DNA of 64,000 nt, from contig BTQZ01000001.1 of NCBI GenBank assembly GCA_036986135.1, forward strand, positions 243,290-307,289, written 5' to 3'. How positions within the stretch are numbered: the stretch's first letter is position 1; every line of letters starts with the position of its first letter. The DNA comes from JADFRG01 sp036986135 (GTDB taxonomy: Bacteria; Chloroflexota; Anaerolineae; Anaerolineales; E44-bin32). The position numbers and the translations under genes are program-made. This document shows positions 16,201-25,981 of this stretch, piece after piece. Under the pieces are notes generated by a model. The model was not told the DNA's origin and did no database searches. It saw only the letters and a list, made by a program, of their open reading frames with translations.

Positions 16201-19200
16201 AACCTTTTGTACGGCTAACGACGTGGGCGCGCCGCGTGCCTGGGAGCCGGCGCCTCGCAAGACTGGAGCTCGGACACAGCCTGCTGAGGTCGGTGGTGGA
16301 GGCCTCCCTGATTCCCCACCAAACGCTGATCGCACTGGATGCCATCGCGCGCGTCTGGTATAGGCGCTGGGTCAGTCGGCGCAAGCTGCTGGAGTGGACC
16401 ACCGCGCAAATGGCGGCCTGGGAGCGAGGCGGACGCATGGGCCTGATTGCCCTCGGGGTCGGCTTGAGCAGCCTGCTGGCCGTTGTGGTAGGCGCGGCAT
16501 TGTGGATGTTCCAGCCGCAGAGTTTGTGGTCCGCGGGACCGTTTTTGGCCGCGTGGCTGGTCAGCCCGGCAATCGTCTGGCGGCTAAACGCCCGCCGCAA
16601 GGTTCGTTGGCCGAGGGAGCGCATCTCTGGAAACGAGCGGCGCATGCTGCGACGGATCGCGCGCAAGACGTGGCGGTACTTCGATGAGTTCGTGCAACCA
16701 GGGACTCACTGGCTGCCACCAGACAACTATCAGGTCTCCCACCAAAATCAGGTGGCGCTGCGCACAAGCCCAACCAACATTGGCCTATGGATGCTCAGCG
16801 CGCTCGCCGGCCACGACTTTGGATACATCTCTTGGGATGGCATTCTCCATCGCTTGGGAGGCACGCTGCAGACGTTGGAAGAGCTGGAGCGCTTCAGAGG
16901 TCATTTCTATAACTGGTATGACCTGCTCACGTTGAAGCCACTCGAGCCGCGTTATGTATCGACGGTGGATAGCGGCAATCTGGTCGCCAGCCTGTGGTCG
17001 CTTAGGGCTGGGATCGAGGATCGAAAGAGCTCGCCATTATTCCCGGCCCGGGCCCTAGAAGGTTTGAAAGAGACGTACGAAGCCCTTGTGGCATCCCTCG
17101 AACTCCATGAGCTTACCGGTGCGGTCGCAACGAATCTAGATTCCATCGGGGCGATTCTCTCCTCGCCTGCTCAGGGACTCGGGGAGCGGATCGGGCAACT
17201 TGATGACCTCCGCCAACCAGCTCATATCCTGGCCGAACGCTTGGGGAAGGCAGGCGTTCGATCCAGTTATTGGGCCGAGTCCATCAATCGGCAGGTTTTG
17301 GATTGGTCGGAATTGGTGGAGCGCTACCTGGCCTGGGGGCGATTGCTGGATGAACTTCCCACGGGGCCGGTCGTAGCGGATCGATCTCCCAGCATTGAGG
17401 AGTTGGCCCAGGGCGAGTTCCGGTTGGACAATGATGCATCGGACATCGGTGATCTACCCGATCGGCTGGCAATTGTCATGCGCGAGGCCCGCGGCCGAGC
17501 CGCCGAATCGCTCCGGGAGGCGGATCAAATTGCAGCCGCAGCCGTTCGGATTGGGGACGAGGTGGAATTCGGTTTTCTCTACGATCCGTACCGCCGAATC
17601 TTCACCGTGGGGTACAACGCCTCGGAGATGAGAAGGGATGAGTCTTTCTATGACTTGCTGGCCAGCGAGGCCCGACTCGCCAGCTACGTGGCCATCGCCA
17701 AGGGCGATGTTTCGCCAGAACACTGGTTGGCCCTGAGCAGGCCGTATGGCGTCGCAAACGGTCGAATGGTTCTGAACAGCTGGGGCGGAACGATGTTTGA
17801 GTACCTGATGCCCATGCTGTTCCAACGCGATTTCGAGAATTCGCTGCTGAGCTCCGCAATGCGGGAAGCGGTGGAGGCTCAAATCGACTACGCTCACAGG
17901 CAAGGGGTTCCGTGGGGAATCTCTGAATCGGCCTATGCCGACTTGGACACAAACAAGACCTATCAATACCGCGCGTTCGGAGTACCTGGGCTGGGGCTCA
18001 AGTACGGCTTGGATCAAGATTTGGTCGTTGCGCCTTATGCCACGCTGTTGGCGCTGGAGATCACCCCGGAACGCACCGTCGCCAACCTGATGCGCCTCTC
18101 GGAGATCGGCCTGGAGAGCGAGTACGGGTTCTATGAGGCGATCGACTTCAGCCGCCAGCGAAGCCGGGAGGGGGAACGTGGGGTGCTGGTTCGCGCCTAC
18201 ATGGCACACCACCAGGCGATGGGGCTTCTGGCGCTCGAAAACTTCTTCCACGACGGCGTGATCCGCCGACATTTCCACAGCGATCCTAGGACGCGAGCCG
18301 CGGAACCTCTCCTGTATGAGCGCATCCCGGTTGCTCTGCCGTTTGACCGAGTGCCCACCGAACGCCTCGAAACGGAGATGGTGCCGGTGCGTGCAGTCGG
18401 CCGCTCAGTCAGCCGCTTTGATACGCCCTCCACTGCCCAACCGGTCACTCAGCTGCTGAGCAATGGAAGCTATAGGGTGATGGTCACCGGTGCGGGAGGG
18501 GGGTTCAGCCGCTGGAGGGATTTCGACATCACGCGTTGGAGGTCAGATCCGACGCGGGATCATTGGGGCTTATTCTTCTATTTGACCGATCTCGAACGCG
18601 AGCTGACGTGGTCGAGCACCTTCCAGCCGATGGGCGGAGAAGTAGGAGACTACTCGATCCGTCTGGCGCTCGACCGTGCTGAGGTCGTTCGCTACCTGCA
18701 CGGGATCGAGACGCAGACGCAAGTCTACGTGGCGCCGGAGGACGACGTCGAGATCCGTCGACTCTCACTGTTCAATCGAGGCGGGCACCGCCGGAGGCTC
18801 TCGGTGACTTCCTACGCAGAGCTGGCCATAGCGCCGCATGTCGCAGATCGTAGCCATCCTGCATTCAGCAAAATGTTTGTAATGACGGAGGCCGATGCCG
18901 AGCGACAAGTCCTGATGGCGCATCGACGCCCACGGGAGCCAGACGAAGAGCCTATCTACGTGGCCCAGGGCTTTTTCGGCGACGGCGAAGCCTGGCGCTA
19001 CGAGACAGACCGGGGGCGTTTTCTCGGGCGAGGGCATGGCACGGCCGATCCCGCACTCGAGCTCTCCAACACGGCCGGCTTTGTTCTAGATCCGGTGTTC
19101 AGCATGCAGCGCACGCTGGAGCTCGGCCCTGGCGAGCGAGCTGAACTGTGGCTGGTGATGGCCGCGGGTGACAGCCGCGAGGTCCCGCAGGCTCTGATGG

Positions 19201-22200
19201 AGAAGTACTCGGAATCGATGGCAATCGAGCGGGCGCAGGAACTGGCGTGGACCCATGCTCAGATCGAGCTTCGAATACTGCGCATCCAACCGGACGATGC
19301 GCGAATGATGCAGAAACTAGCCAGCTACTTGCTGTACCCGAGTGGTCGTTTTCGTCCGCCCGCGGAGCGTCTGGCCCAAAACCAGAAGGGGCAGGCGGGT
19401 CTATGGCCGTACGGAATCTCCGGTGACTACCCGATCGTGCTGGCAAGCGCCTCTGAGGCTCGAGAGGTCGGTCTCATTCGCGAGCTGCTCCAGGCACACA
19501 ACTATCTTCGACGGCACGGTCTCATGGCAGATCTCGTGATCCTGAACGAGGAGGCCACGAGCTACGAGGGAGCGCTCACAGAGCAGCTTCACCAGCTTGT
19601 TCAAGCGCATTCGACTTTCACAGGCATGGACGAGCCGGGAGGAGTGTACATTCTGAAATCAGATCAGATTCCTGAGGAGGACAAGCTGCTCTTGATGAGC
19701 ACCGCGCGGGTCTCGCTGAACGCCGCCCGCGGCTCGCTGTCGCAGCAGCTGGCCGGAGTGATGCCGGAGGAGGATCTTCCGGAAGACCTTCCTACGAGCG
19801 AGGCGGAACTTCTGCTCTCGACTCAATTGGAGTCGATCGAGCTTGCCCACTTCAATGGTGTGGGTGGCTTCACGCCGGGGGGCGAAGAGTATGTTATTGA
19901 GCACGGTCCGAACAGCAATACACCTGCGCCGTGGTCGAACGTGATTGCCAATCCGAAGTTCGGCAGCCTGATAACGGAATCGGGATCGGGATTCACTTGG
20001 GAGGAGAATAGTCAGCGGTACCGGCTGACGGGCTGGTCGAACGATCCCGTTTCCGATCCGCCCTCGGAAGCGGTCTACATCCGGGACGAGGAAAGCGGCG
20101 AGTATTGGACGCCGACTCCGCTGCCCATCCGTGAGGCAGGCGACTACCGCACTCGACACGGCGCGGGCTACACCGTATTCGAGCACACTGGGCACGGCAT
20201 ACATCAGGAGCTGCTCACATTCGTTCCAATGGACGAGGAGGGAGGCCTCCCGGTGAAGGTGCAGCGACTCCGGATGCGAAACACTTCCTCCAGGCCTCGA
20301 ACCCTATCGGTGACCTTCTACGTTGAATGGACCCTGGGCGAACACCGGGAAGAGACTCAGACTCACATCGTGACACGCTGGGATGAGACGGCCCGGATAT
20401 TGGTGGCTCGCAATCCCTATCACCCCGACGGCGGACAGCGGTTGGCCTTTTTGGCGCTAGGTCAACATATCACCGACTTCACCGCCAGTCGGTCCGAGTT
20501 CCTGGGACGGAACGGTGACTTGGGGAAGCCGGCCGCCATGAGCCGTGTAGGTTTGGCGGGTGCTACTGGAGCAGGAATCGATCCCTGCGGGGCGGTCCGT
20601 GTCGAGATCGATCTGGCGCCCGGGCAGATGGATGAAGTGGTCTGCCTGTTGGGCGCGTCGGATACGCTGAAGGAGGCCCAGCGTCTTATCGGCCGCTTCC
20701 GCGAGCGCGATGTCGTGGAAGAAATCTTCCAGGCCACCGTAGGCTGGTGGGAGCAGGAACTCAAGACGGTTCAGATCGAGACTCCGGAGCCCGCCCTGGA
20801 TCTGCTGTTCAATCGCTGGCTGCTGTATCAGAGCCTGAGCTGCCGCATGTGGGCACGGTCCGGCTTTTATCAATCGGGTGGCGCATTTGGATTCAGGGAC
20901 CAGCTTCAGGATTCGATGGCTCTCGTGTACGCCTCGCCCACACTGGCGCGCCAGCATCTCCTGCTGGCCGCAAGTCGCCAGTATGTCGAGGGAGATGTAC
21001 AGCACTGGTGGCATCCGCCCTCCGGGATCGGAGTGCGGACCCGAATTTCGGACGATCTGCTCTGGTTGCCCTACGTCGTGAGTCACTACGTGGATGTCAC
21101 GGGCGACGTCGGCATCCTGCAGGAGCTGGTCGGCTTTTTGACGGCTGCCCCACTGGAAGAGGGGCAAATGGAGGCCATGGTCGAGCCGATGCGCTCAGAA
21201 GAACGCGCGGCGCTGTACGAACACTGCCGGCGAGCCATCGATCACGCGTTGCGATTGGGCCCGCATGGTCTACCCTTGATGGGAGGTGGAGATTGGAACG
21301 ACGGTATGAACCGGGTTGGCGCCGAGGGCAAGGGCGAGAGCGTGTGGTTGGCCTGGTTTATGGTCGAGGTCCTTGATCGATTCGCTAAGCTTTCCGAGCG
21401 GTACGAGCGTGAGACCGAAGCAGAAAAGTACCGGGAGCGTGGCCGGCAGCTGCTGACCGCAATCGAGCAGCATGCTTGGGACGGGGATTGGTATCTGCGC
21501 GCCTATCACGACAGCGGCACACCGCTGGGGTCCAAAGATAGCCAGGAGGCGCTTATCGATTCTCTGCCTCAATCTTGGGCCGCAATCGTCGGAGGCGGCG
21601 ATCCCATGCGGGCCCGCCAAGCGATGGAATCGGCGCGGCGGGAGCTGGTGCTGGAGAAGGAGGGGTTGGCACTGCTCTTCTCTCCTCCATTTGACGGCAT
21701 GGGTCCCGATCCAGGGTACATCGCCGGCTATCCGAAAGGCGTGCGGGAGAACGGGGGCCAATACACGCATGCCGCCATATGGCAGGCCATGGCCTGGGCC
21801 AGGCTAGGAGAAGGTGATCGGGCGCTGGAGTTGCTGCGCCTGCTCAATCCCATTGAGCATGCTCAGAATCCCGAACAGTCGAAGCGATATGCTGTAGAAC
21901 CCTACGTCGTGGCCGCCGACGTCTACAACTTGGAAGGCGCCGTCGGTCGGGGAGGCTGGACCTGGTACACGGGCTCGGCGGCCTGGATGTACCGTGTGAT
22001 CCTGGAGGAGCTGTTGGGCTTGAGGGTTCGTGGCACGGTGCTTGAGCTGTCCCCGGTGATTCCCCGCGATTGGAAGGGCTTCACAATTCGCTACCGTCAC
22101 GGCGACGCGATCTACGAGATCCGGGTCGATAATCCAGAGGGCGTGGGCTCCGGCATTGACTGGGTCGAACTGGACGGTCGACGCCTCTCTAACCGCCAAG

Positions 22201-22265
22201 TCCCGCTGGAACGTGGAACGGGAACACACGAAGTTCGAGTGCGCATGGGGAGATCCAACCCATAA
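13203..22265 (+). CDS. ndvB: Giant cyclic beta-1,2-glucan synthase-like protein (GT84-GH94)
   Basis: A 3020-residue membrane protein with the architecture of NdvB/Cgs. There is an N-terminal region with two hydrophobic helices (about 55-98) and a pair near 555-610. The GT84 glycosyltransferase domain has VRFVITLDSDTML with Asp775/Asp777 as the metal-binding DxD and HRWIRGDWQ (921-929) in place of Q/RxxRW. More membrane helices follow (about 965-1000 and 1080-1110). A glucoamylase-like domain (WGISESAYADLDTNKTY) comes next, and the C-terminal GH94 phosphorylase domain has GGDWNDGMN with Asp2697. In Rhizobiaceae and Brucella this enzyme primes, elongates and cyclises glucan. TTG at 13203 is the first possible start, 14 bp after the previous gene and without a clear Shine-Dalgarno; the true start could be downstream. 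Confidence 0.9.
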   Translation: MSQLPILLSYFTTKSEAVRALNALETKRLSRTAVASRTQAGALRLTSLRWHRTSLWMGAGALVAAAASLSIAALLSDFPIGLAIMAIPVGALVGWLVAWAVNRAHVARRFSDSPHWLTTEEVVLLLQADRDQLSRAMSALRGIADPHPPVYLVPPAVDDEQEIRWLLGGPMSSGQLQAHARHLGREHEPLPSPRKGEALLEALVEYRRTIISVQEDLRAAQRAEVALYPGGEWILDNTYLVEGHIQEVQRNLSKRFYNELPVVEGEQGKAQPEYEPRVYRLAKELVRHSEAHLKVADINAFLEAYQQSSELSSAELWAMPLMLRIVLSESISRRALEVRRRMHEAELAEFWAYRLLIMARGDADELFLAMAQLSRSFPEPTSNFGLYLLGHLYDEELVLVPVQSWLQRSLGQQLGAVSAQEQSRQAALQLYLSNAITSLRTLSRLDWREVFEKQSAVEQILRRDPDGVYGRMDFHTRDRYRNAIEVIAKGAGLHESRVAEETLTLAMGAAVNSTPLSPVRHVGYYLIDTERASLLSRLGINEFPRLRALQWARTNHTPLYLGSLTLASLSIVTGLGYFGLRLGIGIIELSFLILVSLIPASQVASQLINFLVTRILPPWTLPKMSFGKRGIGDAYRTLVVVPVVLDSLRTVDEEVEKLEIRYFTNRDKNLLYALFGDFADAKDENKEQDDRLLQHAIQRIKQLNDRHGADRFYLLMRSREWAETEEQFIGWERKRGKLEDLNRLIAGATPRTEEDYVRVGDAHKLPTVRFVITLDSDTMLTSESACRMVETLAHPLNEPQVGANGRLVRGYGIIQPRVSTALPSATQSFFTRLFNDPIGTDPYTTAVSDVYQDLTGEASYNGKGIYDPRVFHRILSERFPTGRILSHDLLEGAHVRTALATDIELFDEFPPDYRTYARREHRWIRGDWQIADWCLPWVPKPEGGRAQNPLSVLNRWKVFDNLRRSLVPLGLLSFLTTAWLLDPVLAVIAGLVTAFLVFFQPFVRLTTWARRVPGSRRLARLELGHSLLRSVVEASLIPHQTLIALDAIARVWYRRWVSRRKLLEWTTAQMAAWERGGRMGLIALGVGLSSLLAVVVGAALWMFQPQSLWSAGPFLAAWLVSPAIVWRLNARRKVRWPRERISGNERRMLRRIARKTWRYFDEFVQPGTHWLPPDNYQVSHQNQVALRTSPTNIGLWMLSALAGHDFGYISWDGILHRLGGTLQTLEELERFRGHFYNWYDLLTLKPLEPRYVSTVDSGNLVASLWSLRAGIEDRKSSPLFPARALEGLKETYEALVASLELHELTGAVATNLDSIGAILSSPAQGLGERIGQLDDLRQPAHILAERLGKAGVRSSYWAESINRQVLDWSELVERYLAWGRLLDELPTGPVVADRSPSIEELAQGEFRLDNDASDIGDLPDRLAIVMREARGRAAESLREADQIAAAAVRIGDEVEFGFLYDPYRRIFTVGYNASEMRRDESFYDLLASEARLASYVAIAKGDVSPEHWLALSRPYGVANGRMVLNSWGGTMFEYLMPMLFQRDFENSLLSSAMREAVEAQIDYAHRQGVPWGISESAYADLDTNKTYQYRAFGVPGLGLKYGLDQDLVVAPYATLLALEITPERTVANLMRLSEIGLESEYGFYEAIDFSRQRSREGERGVLVRAYMAHHQAMGLLALENFFHDGVIRRHFHSDPRTRAAEPLLYERIPVALPFDRVPTERLETEMVPVRAVGRSVSRFDTPSTAQPVTQLLSNGSYRVMVTGAGGGFSRWRDFDITRWRSDPTRDHWGLFFYLTDLERELTWSSTFQPMGGEVGDYSIRLALDRAEVVRYLHGIETQTQVYVAPEDDVEIRRLSLFNRGGHRRRLSVTSYAELAIAPHVADRSHPAFSKMFVMTEADAERQVLMAHRRPREPDEEPIYVAQGFFGDGEAWRYETDRGRFLGRGHGTADPALELSNTAGFVLDPVFSMQRTLELGPGERAELWLVMAAGDSREVPQALMEKYSESMAIERAQELAWTHAQIELRILRIQPDDARMMQKLASYLLYPSGRFRPPAERLAQNQKGQAGLWPYGISGDYPIVLASASEAREVGLIRELLQAHNYLRRHGLMADLVILNEEATSYEGALTEQLHQLVQAHSTFTGMDEPGGVYILKSDQIPEEDKLLLMSTARVSLNAARGSLSQQLAGVMPEEDLPEDLPTSEAELLLSTQLESIELAHFNGVGGFTPGGEEYVIEHGPNSNTPAPWSNVIANPKFGSLITESGSGFTWEENSQRYRLTGWSNDPVSDPPSEAVYIRDEESGEYWTPTPLPIREAGDYRTRHGAGYTVFEHTGHGIHQELLTFVPMDEEGGLPVKVQRLRMRNTSSRPRTLSVTFYVEWTLGEHREETQTHIVTRWDETARILVARNPYHPDGGQRLAFLALGQHITDFTASRSEFLGRNGDLGKPAAMSRVGLAGATGAGIDPCGAVRVEIDLAPGQMDEVVCLLGASDTLKEAQRLIGRFRERDVVEEIFQATVGWWEQELKTVQIETPEPALDLLFNRWLLYQSLSCRMWARSGFYQSGGAFGFRDQLQDSMALVYASPTLARQHLLLAASRQYVEGDVQHWWHPPSGIGVRTRISDDLLWLPYVVSHYVDVTGDVGILQELVGFLTAAPLEEGQMEAMVEPMRSEERAALYEHCRRAIDHALRLGPHGLPLMGGGDWNDGMNRVGAEGKGESVWLAWFMVEVLDRFAKLSERYERETEAEKYRERGRQLLTAIEQHAWDGDWYLRAYHDSGTPLGSKDSQEALIDSLPQSWAAIVGGGDPMRARQAMESARRELVLEKEGLALLFSPPFDGMGPDPGYIAGYPKGVRENGGQYTHAAIWQAMAWARLGEGDRALELLRLLNPIEHAQNPEQSKRYAVEPYVVAADVYNLEGAVGRGGWTWYTGSAAWMYRVILEELLGLRVRGTVLELSPVIPRDWKGFTIRYRHGDAIYEIRVDNPEGVGSGIDWVELDGRRLSNRQVPLERGTGTHEVRVRMGRSNP

Positions 22266-22293
22266 CGCATTGTCATGGTCGGACCCAGGGATA

Positions 22294-22309
22294 CCTCTCA
22301 AATGAGAGG
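22294..22309. terminator. Hairpin between convergent genes
   Basis: CCTCTC-AAAT-GAGAGG, a perfect 6-bp stem in the 74-bp space between two convergent stops. It could act in both directions, but no T run follows on either strand. Confidence 0.4.
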
Positions 22310-22339
22310 ATTAATCCCCGGATCCAGACGTGAGCGCAA

Positions 22340-25300
22340 CTACCTGGCCTGCTCGCGCCCCAATCGATTCAGCAGATGGTACATCACGGGAACGATAAGC
22401 AACGTAAGAAAAGTCGAAGTGAAGAGACCGCCGATCACCACGGTGGCCAGCTCTGAGGCAATGATGGCGCCCTCCGAGAGTCCCAATGCGAGCGGTAAGA
22501 GAGCCAACATTGCCGCAATGGCGGTCATCAAGATCGGCCGGAGGCGAGTCCTGCCGCCTTCAACCAGTGCTTCGCGAGCAGACATCCCCCGCCTCTTGCG
22601 ATTGGCCTGAACTCGATCGATCAGCACGATGGCGTTCGTGACAACGATGCCTACCAACATCATCATGCCCACCATTACCGGGATCCCGACCACGCTGTCG
22701 GTCAGCCAGAGGGCGATCGCGGCCCCAATCACGGCCATGGGAAGGCTGAACAAGATCGTAAAGGGATGAACCAGGGAGCGGAAGGTGATCACCATCACCC
22801 CATAGACCGCGATAATCGAAATGAGCAGCGCTCTCAATGCCTGTTGGAATCCTTCGGTCTGTTGCCTGGACTCAAAGCCCTCGCTCACGGTAACTCCGGC
22901 TGGCACTATCGACTCAAGCCTCTCCTTGGCGGCGTTCGTGACGCCGATGGTATTGGCCGTTTCGAGCTCGCCAGTATACCGAACTGCCGATTCGCCATCC
23001 ACGCGCAAGATCATCGCTTGCTCACCTTGGTTACTGGACGCATTCGCCAGTCCCTCCACCTCATTGAGCGCAGTCAGAACCTCCTCGTCCAAAGCCGCAA
23101 GCTCATCCGGATCGCCTGAGAGCACGAGCGCAAGCCCTCCGAAACCGCTGCTCGATAGAGATCCCGCCGAGACCGTCACATTCTCTTTGCCGAAAACTTC
23201 CTCAGCGGTGGAGCGTACATCGGTGACGAACTGATCCACATCATCAAGATTTTTAACTCCAACTCGAATCGAGGCTGCGCGCTGGTCGATCGCGGTTCCG
23301 AGCAGCAGGTCCTGAAATCCTCCGGAAGATCCGATCTCGGAGGAGACTGTGCCGGTTCCGGGAAGAGAGGCAAGATCCGATTCGAATCTGGCCACCTGGT
23401 CGCTAGTTTCCGCCATCGTTGTACCCTCGGGGAGAGACACGCTGGCGGTGATCTCCACCTCGCCGAAGTCTGGCAAGAAGGCCTGCGGGAGCTGCCGCAT
23501 CAGGGCCATGCTGCCGACGAACAGTACTCCAGCCACAATCAGCGTTACCAGGCGATGATCGAGCACCCATTGCAGGATTGGCGTGTACCCGCGTTGAAGA
23601 GTCGTCTCCTTCTCCTCCGGCAGGTCTTCGCGGCGGATAAACATGAATGCCAAAACCGGAATGACGGTAACCGCAACGATAAAGCTGGAAAGGAGCGCAT
23701 ATGTGACGGCGACGGCGAAGGGAAGGAAGAATTGCCCCACAATGCCTCCAAGCAATCCAATGGGCAAGAAGACCACAACTGTGGTTACGGTGGAGGCTAA
23801 AATGGCGATAGAAACATCACGTGTGCCGATCAGCACCGCATCCTTTCGATCATCACCGCGCTGTATCTGTCGATAGATGTTCTCCAGGACAACAATCGAG
23901 TCATCCACAACGCGCCCGATAGCCACCGTCAAGCCCGCCAGGGTCATGATATTGAGCGTGATTCCCAATGGGAACATCCCGGTCGTTGCGGCAACGATGG
24001 ACCCAACCACTGGGATTCCATCCGTCAGTTCGCCCAGCGGATCGAGGACAATATCAGTGGCGGGTGGTAGCCAACGCAGTGCGACAAACGCCATAAATAT
24101 CGATAGCGGAATGCTCACCGCAATCACGAGCGTGCTTCGCCACGAAAGCTTGTACTTGCCTCTGACGGCGCCGCTCAGGAACAGTAGGATCACGATCACG
24201 GCGAAGATGGCGCCGAGCACCCCTTCGCGTGCGACTCCACTAATCGATTCCTTGATGAACGAAGCCTGTTCAAACACCGTATCAAACTGGATCGAGGGAT
24301 TTGCCAATGCCAATTCCTCCAGCACCTCAAATGCGGCCTCGCTGGAGCTGACTGTGTTGGCCTCCGAGGTCTGGCTGATCAGTAATGCCAGGCTGGGATT
24401 TCCATTTACACGGTTTATCGTGTCGGTGGGGATGAAGGCCACTAGCGTTCCGGCTGCAATCCCCTCAAGCTCCTGGCGCAACGCGGGATCTAGATTGGCC
24501 ATGAAGTCCTCGGGAAGACCCTCGAGCACCTCTCGAGACAACAGCCTCAGAACGGCAGGAGAAAGATTCTCAAGGAAGTCCTGTTCGGTATCCGTCAGCC
24601 ATTCGATCACCTCGGGTGACAGGTCGCCGAGCAAATCAGGCGCCGTGGGCTGCCCACTGGACAATAGGAGATTCAAAAACTCCGCCGCACTTGGCGCAAA
24701 GCCGCTGTCTATCAGGTCGGCGGCAGTCTCGAAGGTGGGGCCTCCGGTTGCGCCGCCTTCTGGCGGCTGCACCCAGGCCCCGCTCAGCAGAGGAGCGTCC
24801 GAGAGGTCCTGTTTGGCAGAATCATCTTCTGCAAGCTGCGCCAAAATCGCGCTCAGTTGATCTTGCAGATCCGCATCCAGGCCTTCCAGGTACTCTTGCG
24901 GTAGGGCAGCCAGCGCTTCGGGAGACATGTTGAGCAGCATCTCCGGCGTTAGATCGGCCAGCATCTGTGGAGCAAAGTTCGCGATGCCGGCGACTAACTG
25001 TGGAAAAAGATCGGCCGTGGTCGCAAGCGTGAGTCCCTGCGCTTGAGCGGCGCTGATCCAACTCTCCGGAAGAGCGACACCAGCAGCAGCGGATACGCGC
25101 TCGGAGAACGCCTCTTGCTGCTCGGCGGTCAACCCGGCGACCATCTCCGCAGGAATGGCATCGACCACTTCTTGAGGAGCGGCCAAAATCATCTCCGGCG
25201 TCAGGTCCGCCAGCAGTTGAGGAGCGACGGAAAGAGCGACTGCAACCATCTCCGGAGTCAAATCGTCTGTCGTTTCAAGCGTAATTCCCTGTCCGGCTGC

Positions 25301-25981
25301 AAGGCTAATCCATGTCTCAGGTAGTGGAACGCCCGCTGATTCCGGACGCGGCTCCGAGGTCGGCTCGAGAGTTGGCGACGGGATGGCCGTCGGCGCTACC
25401 GTGGGAGCTGGCGCTGCATCAGGGAGCACCTGGCCACCCGTTACTTGCACCTTGGCGATGTCATCCAGGGCCTCGAGCTCGGGTATCACTTCCGACTGAA
25501 CGAACTCCTTCAATTCATCCAGGGAATACTCGGCTGAGGAAACGCTGACGAATGCGATCGGCAGGTCCGATAAGCTGAAGGCGATCAGCTCAGGAGCCTC
25601 CATTTCGCTCGGGAGATCGACGCCATCGAGCGCAACCTGAATCTCATCGCGTAGCAGATCCTGGTCTATCCCAAATTCATTTCTGACGATCACTGCTGAA
25701 ATACCGGAAGCGGTCGTCGATTCCACATTGACCACGCCCTCGATGTCCGCAACCGCCTCCTCAATGGGCTTCGTCACCTGATCGAGCATGTCCTCCGCGG
25801 CCATTCCACTGTTGAAAGCGAGCACGACAGTTTGGGGGAACTCAACGGCGGGGATCAATTCCTGTTTGAATTGGGTCACGGCGAAAACGCCGCCCACCAT
25901 CATCAATGTCGCGAGTGCGATAACCACCCACTTGAAGCGAAGTGAGGCACGCGTCAGCCGGCCGACCAATGATTCGATCAT
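22340..25981 (-). CDS. RND-family efflux transporter with repeat-rich periplasmic insertion
   Basis: A 1213-residue inner-membrane proton-driven transporter of the AcrB/HAE-1 type. The first helix is at about 18-36, followed by the porter subdomain (ELIPAVEFPQTVVLAF), the helix group containing the charged TM4 segment GLTVAIGRVVDDSIVVLENI and, in the second half, another group with TNAIVLIDRVQ. Where the family normally passes straight from IAKVQVTGG to the next porter strand, this protein has about 330 extra residues (about 184-511). They start with a Pro/Thr-rich linker and contain three related modules. GGAG precedes the ATG. No membrane-fusion protein or outer-membrane channel gene is adjacent. 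Lipids, drugs or metabolites are possible substrates. Confidence 0.92.
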   Translation of the reverse strand: MIESLVGRLTRASLRFKWVVIALATLMMVGGVFAVTQFKQELIPAVEFPQTVVLAFNSGMAAEDMLDQVTKPIEEAVADIEGVVNVESTTASGISAVIVRNEFGIDQDLLRDEIQVALDGVDLPSEMEAPELIAFSLSDLPIAFVSVSSAEYSLDELKEFVQSEVIPELEALDDIAKVQVTGGQVLPDAAPAPTVAPTAIPSPTLEPTSEPRPESAGVPLPETWISLAAGQGITLETTDDLTPEMVAVALSVAPQLLADLTPEMILAAPQEVVDAIPAEMVAGLTAEQQEAFSERVSAAAGVALPESWISAAQAQGLTLATTADLFPQLVAGIANFAPQMLADLTPEMLLNMSPEALAALPQEYLEGLDADLQDQLSAILAQLAEDDSAKQDLSDAPLLSGAWVQPPEGGATGGPTFETAADLIDSGFAPSAAEFLNLLLSSGQPTAPDLLGDLSPEVIEWLTDTEQDFLENLSPAVLRLLSREVLEGLPEDFMANLDPALRQELEGIAAGTLVAFIPTDTINRVNGNPSLALLISQTSEANTVSSSEAAFEVLEELALANPSIQFDTVFEQASFIKESISGVAREGVLGAIFAVIVILLFLSGAVRGKYKLSWRSTLVIAVSIPLSIFMAFVALRWLPPATDIVLDPLGELTDGIPVVGSIVAATTGMFPLGITLNIMTLAGLTVAIGRVVDDSIVVLENIYRQIQRGDDRKDAVLIGTRDVSIAILASTVTTVVVFLPIGLLGGIVGQFFLPFAVAVTYALLSSFIVAVTVIPVLAFMFIRREDLPEEKETTLQRGYTPILQWVLDHRLVTLIVAGVLFVGSMALMRQLPQAFLPDFGEVEITASVSLPEGTTMAETSDQVARFESDLASLPGTGTVSSEIGSSGGFQDLLLGTAIDQRAASIRVGVKNLDDVDQFVTDVRSTAEEVFGKENVTVSAGSLSSSGFGGLALVLSGDPDELAALDEEVLTALNEVEGLANASSNQGEQAMILRVDGESAVRYTGELETANTIGVTNAAKERLESIVPAGVTVSEGFESRQQTEGFQQALRALLISIIAVYGVMVITFRSLVHPFTILFSLPMAVIGAAIALWLTDSVVGIPVMVGMMMLVGIVVTNAIVLIDRVQANRKRRGMSAREALVEGGRTRLRPILMTAIAAMLALLPLALGLSEGAIIASELATVVIGGLFTSTFLTLLIVPVMYHLLNRLGREQAR
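24449..25432 (-). repeat. Region coding for internal repeats in the RND protein
   Basis: Codons about 184-511 of the RND gene. Module 1 (about 219-300) and module 2 (about 304-390) share the order LPE(T/S)WIS, QG(I/L)TL-TT-DL, APQ(L/M)LADLTPEM, then A(L/I)P-E and GL-A. A weaker third module (about 402-505) keeps FETAADL, LLGDLSPEV and ENLSPAVL. The flanking porter sequence resumes with LVAFIPTDTINRV. Confidence 0.7.

Noticed and set aside
23877..24860. 327-codon plus-strand frame inside the RND gene
   Set aside because: Exact antisense shadow of the transporter; Ser/Thr/Ala-rich with no known family.
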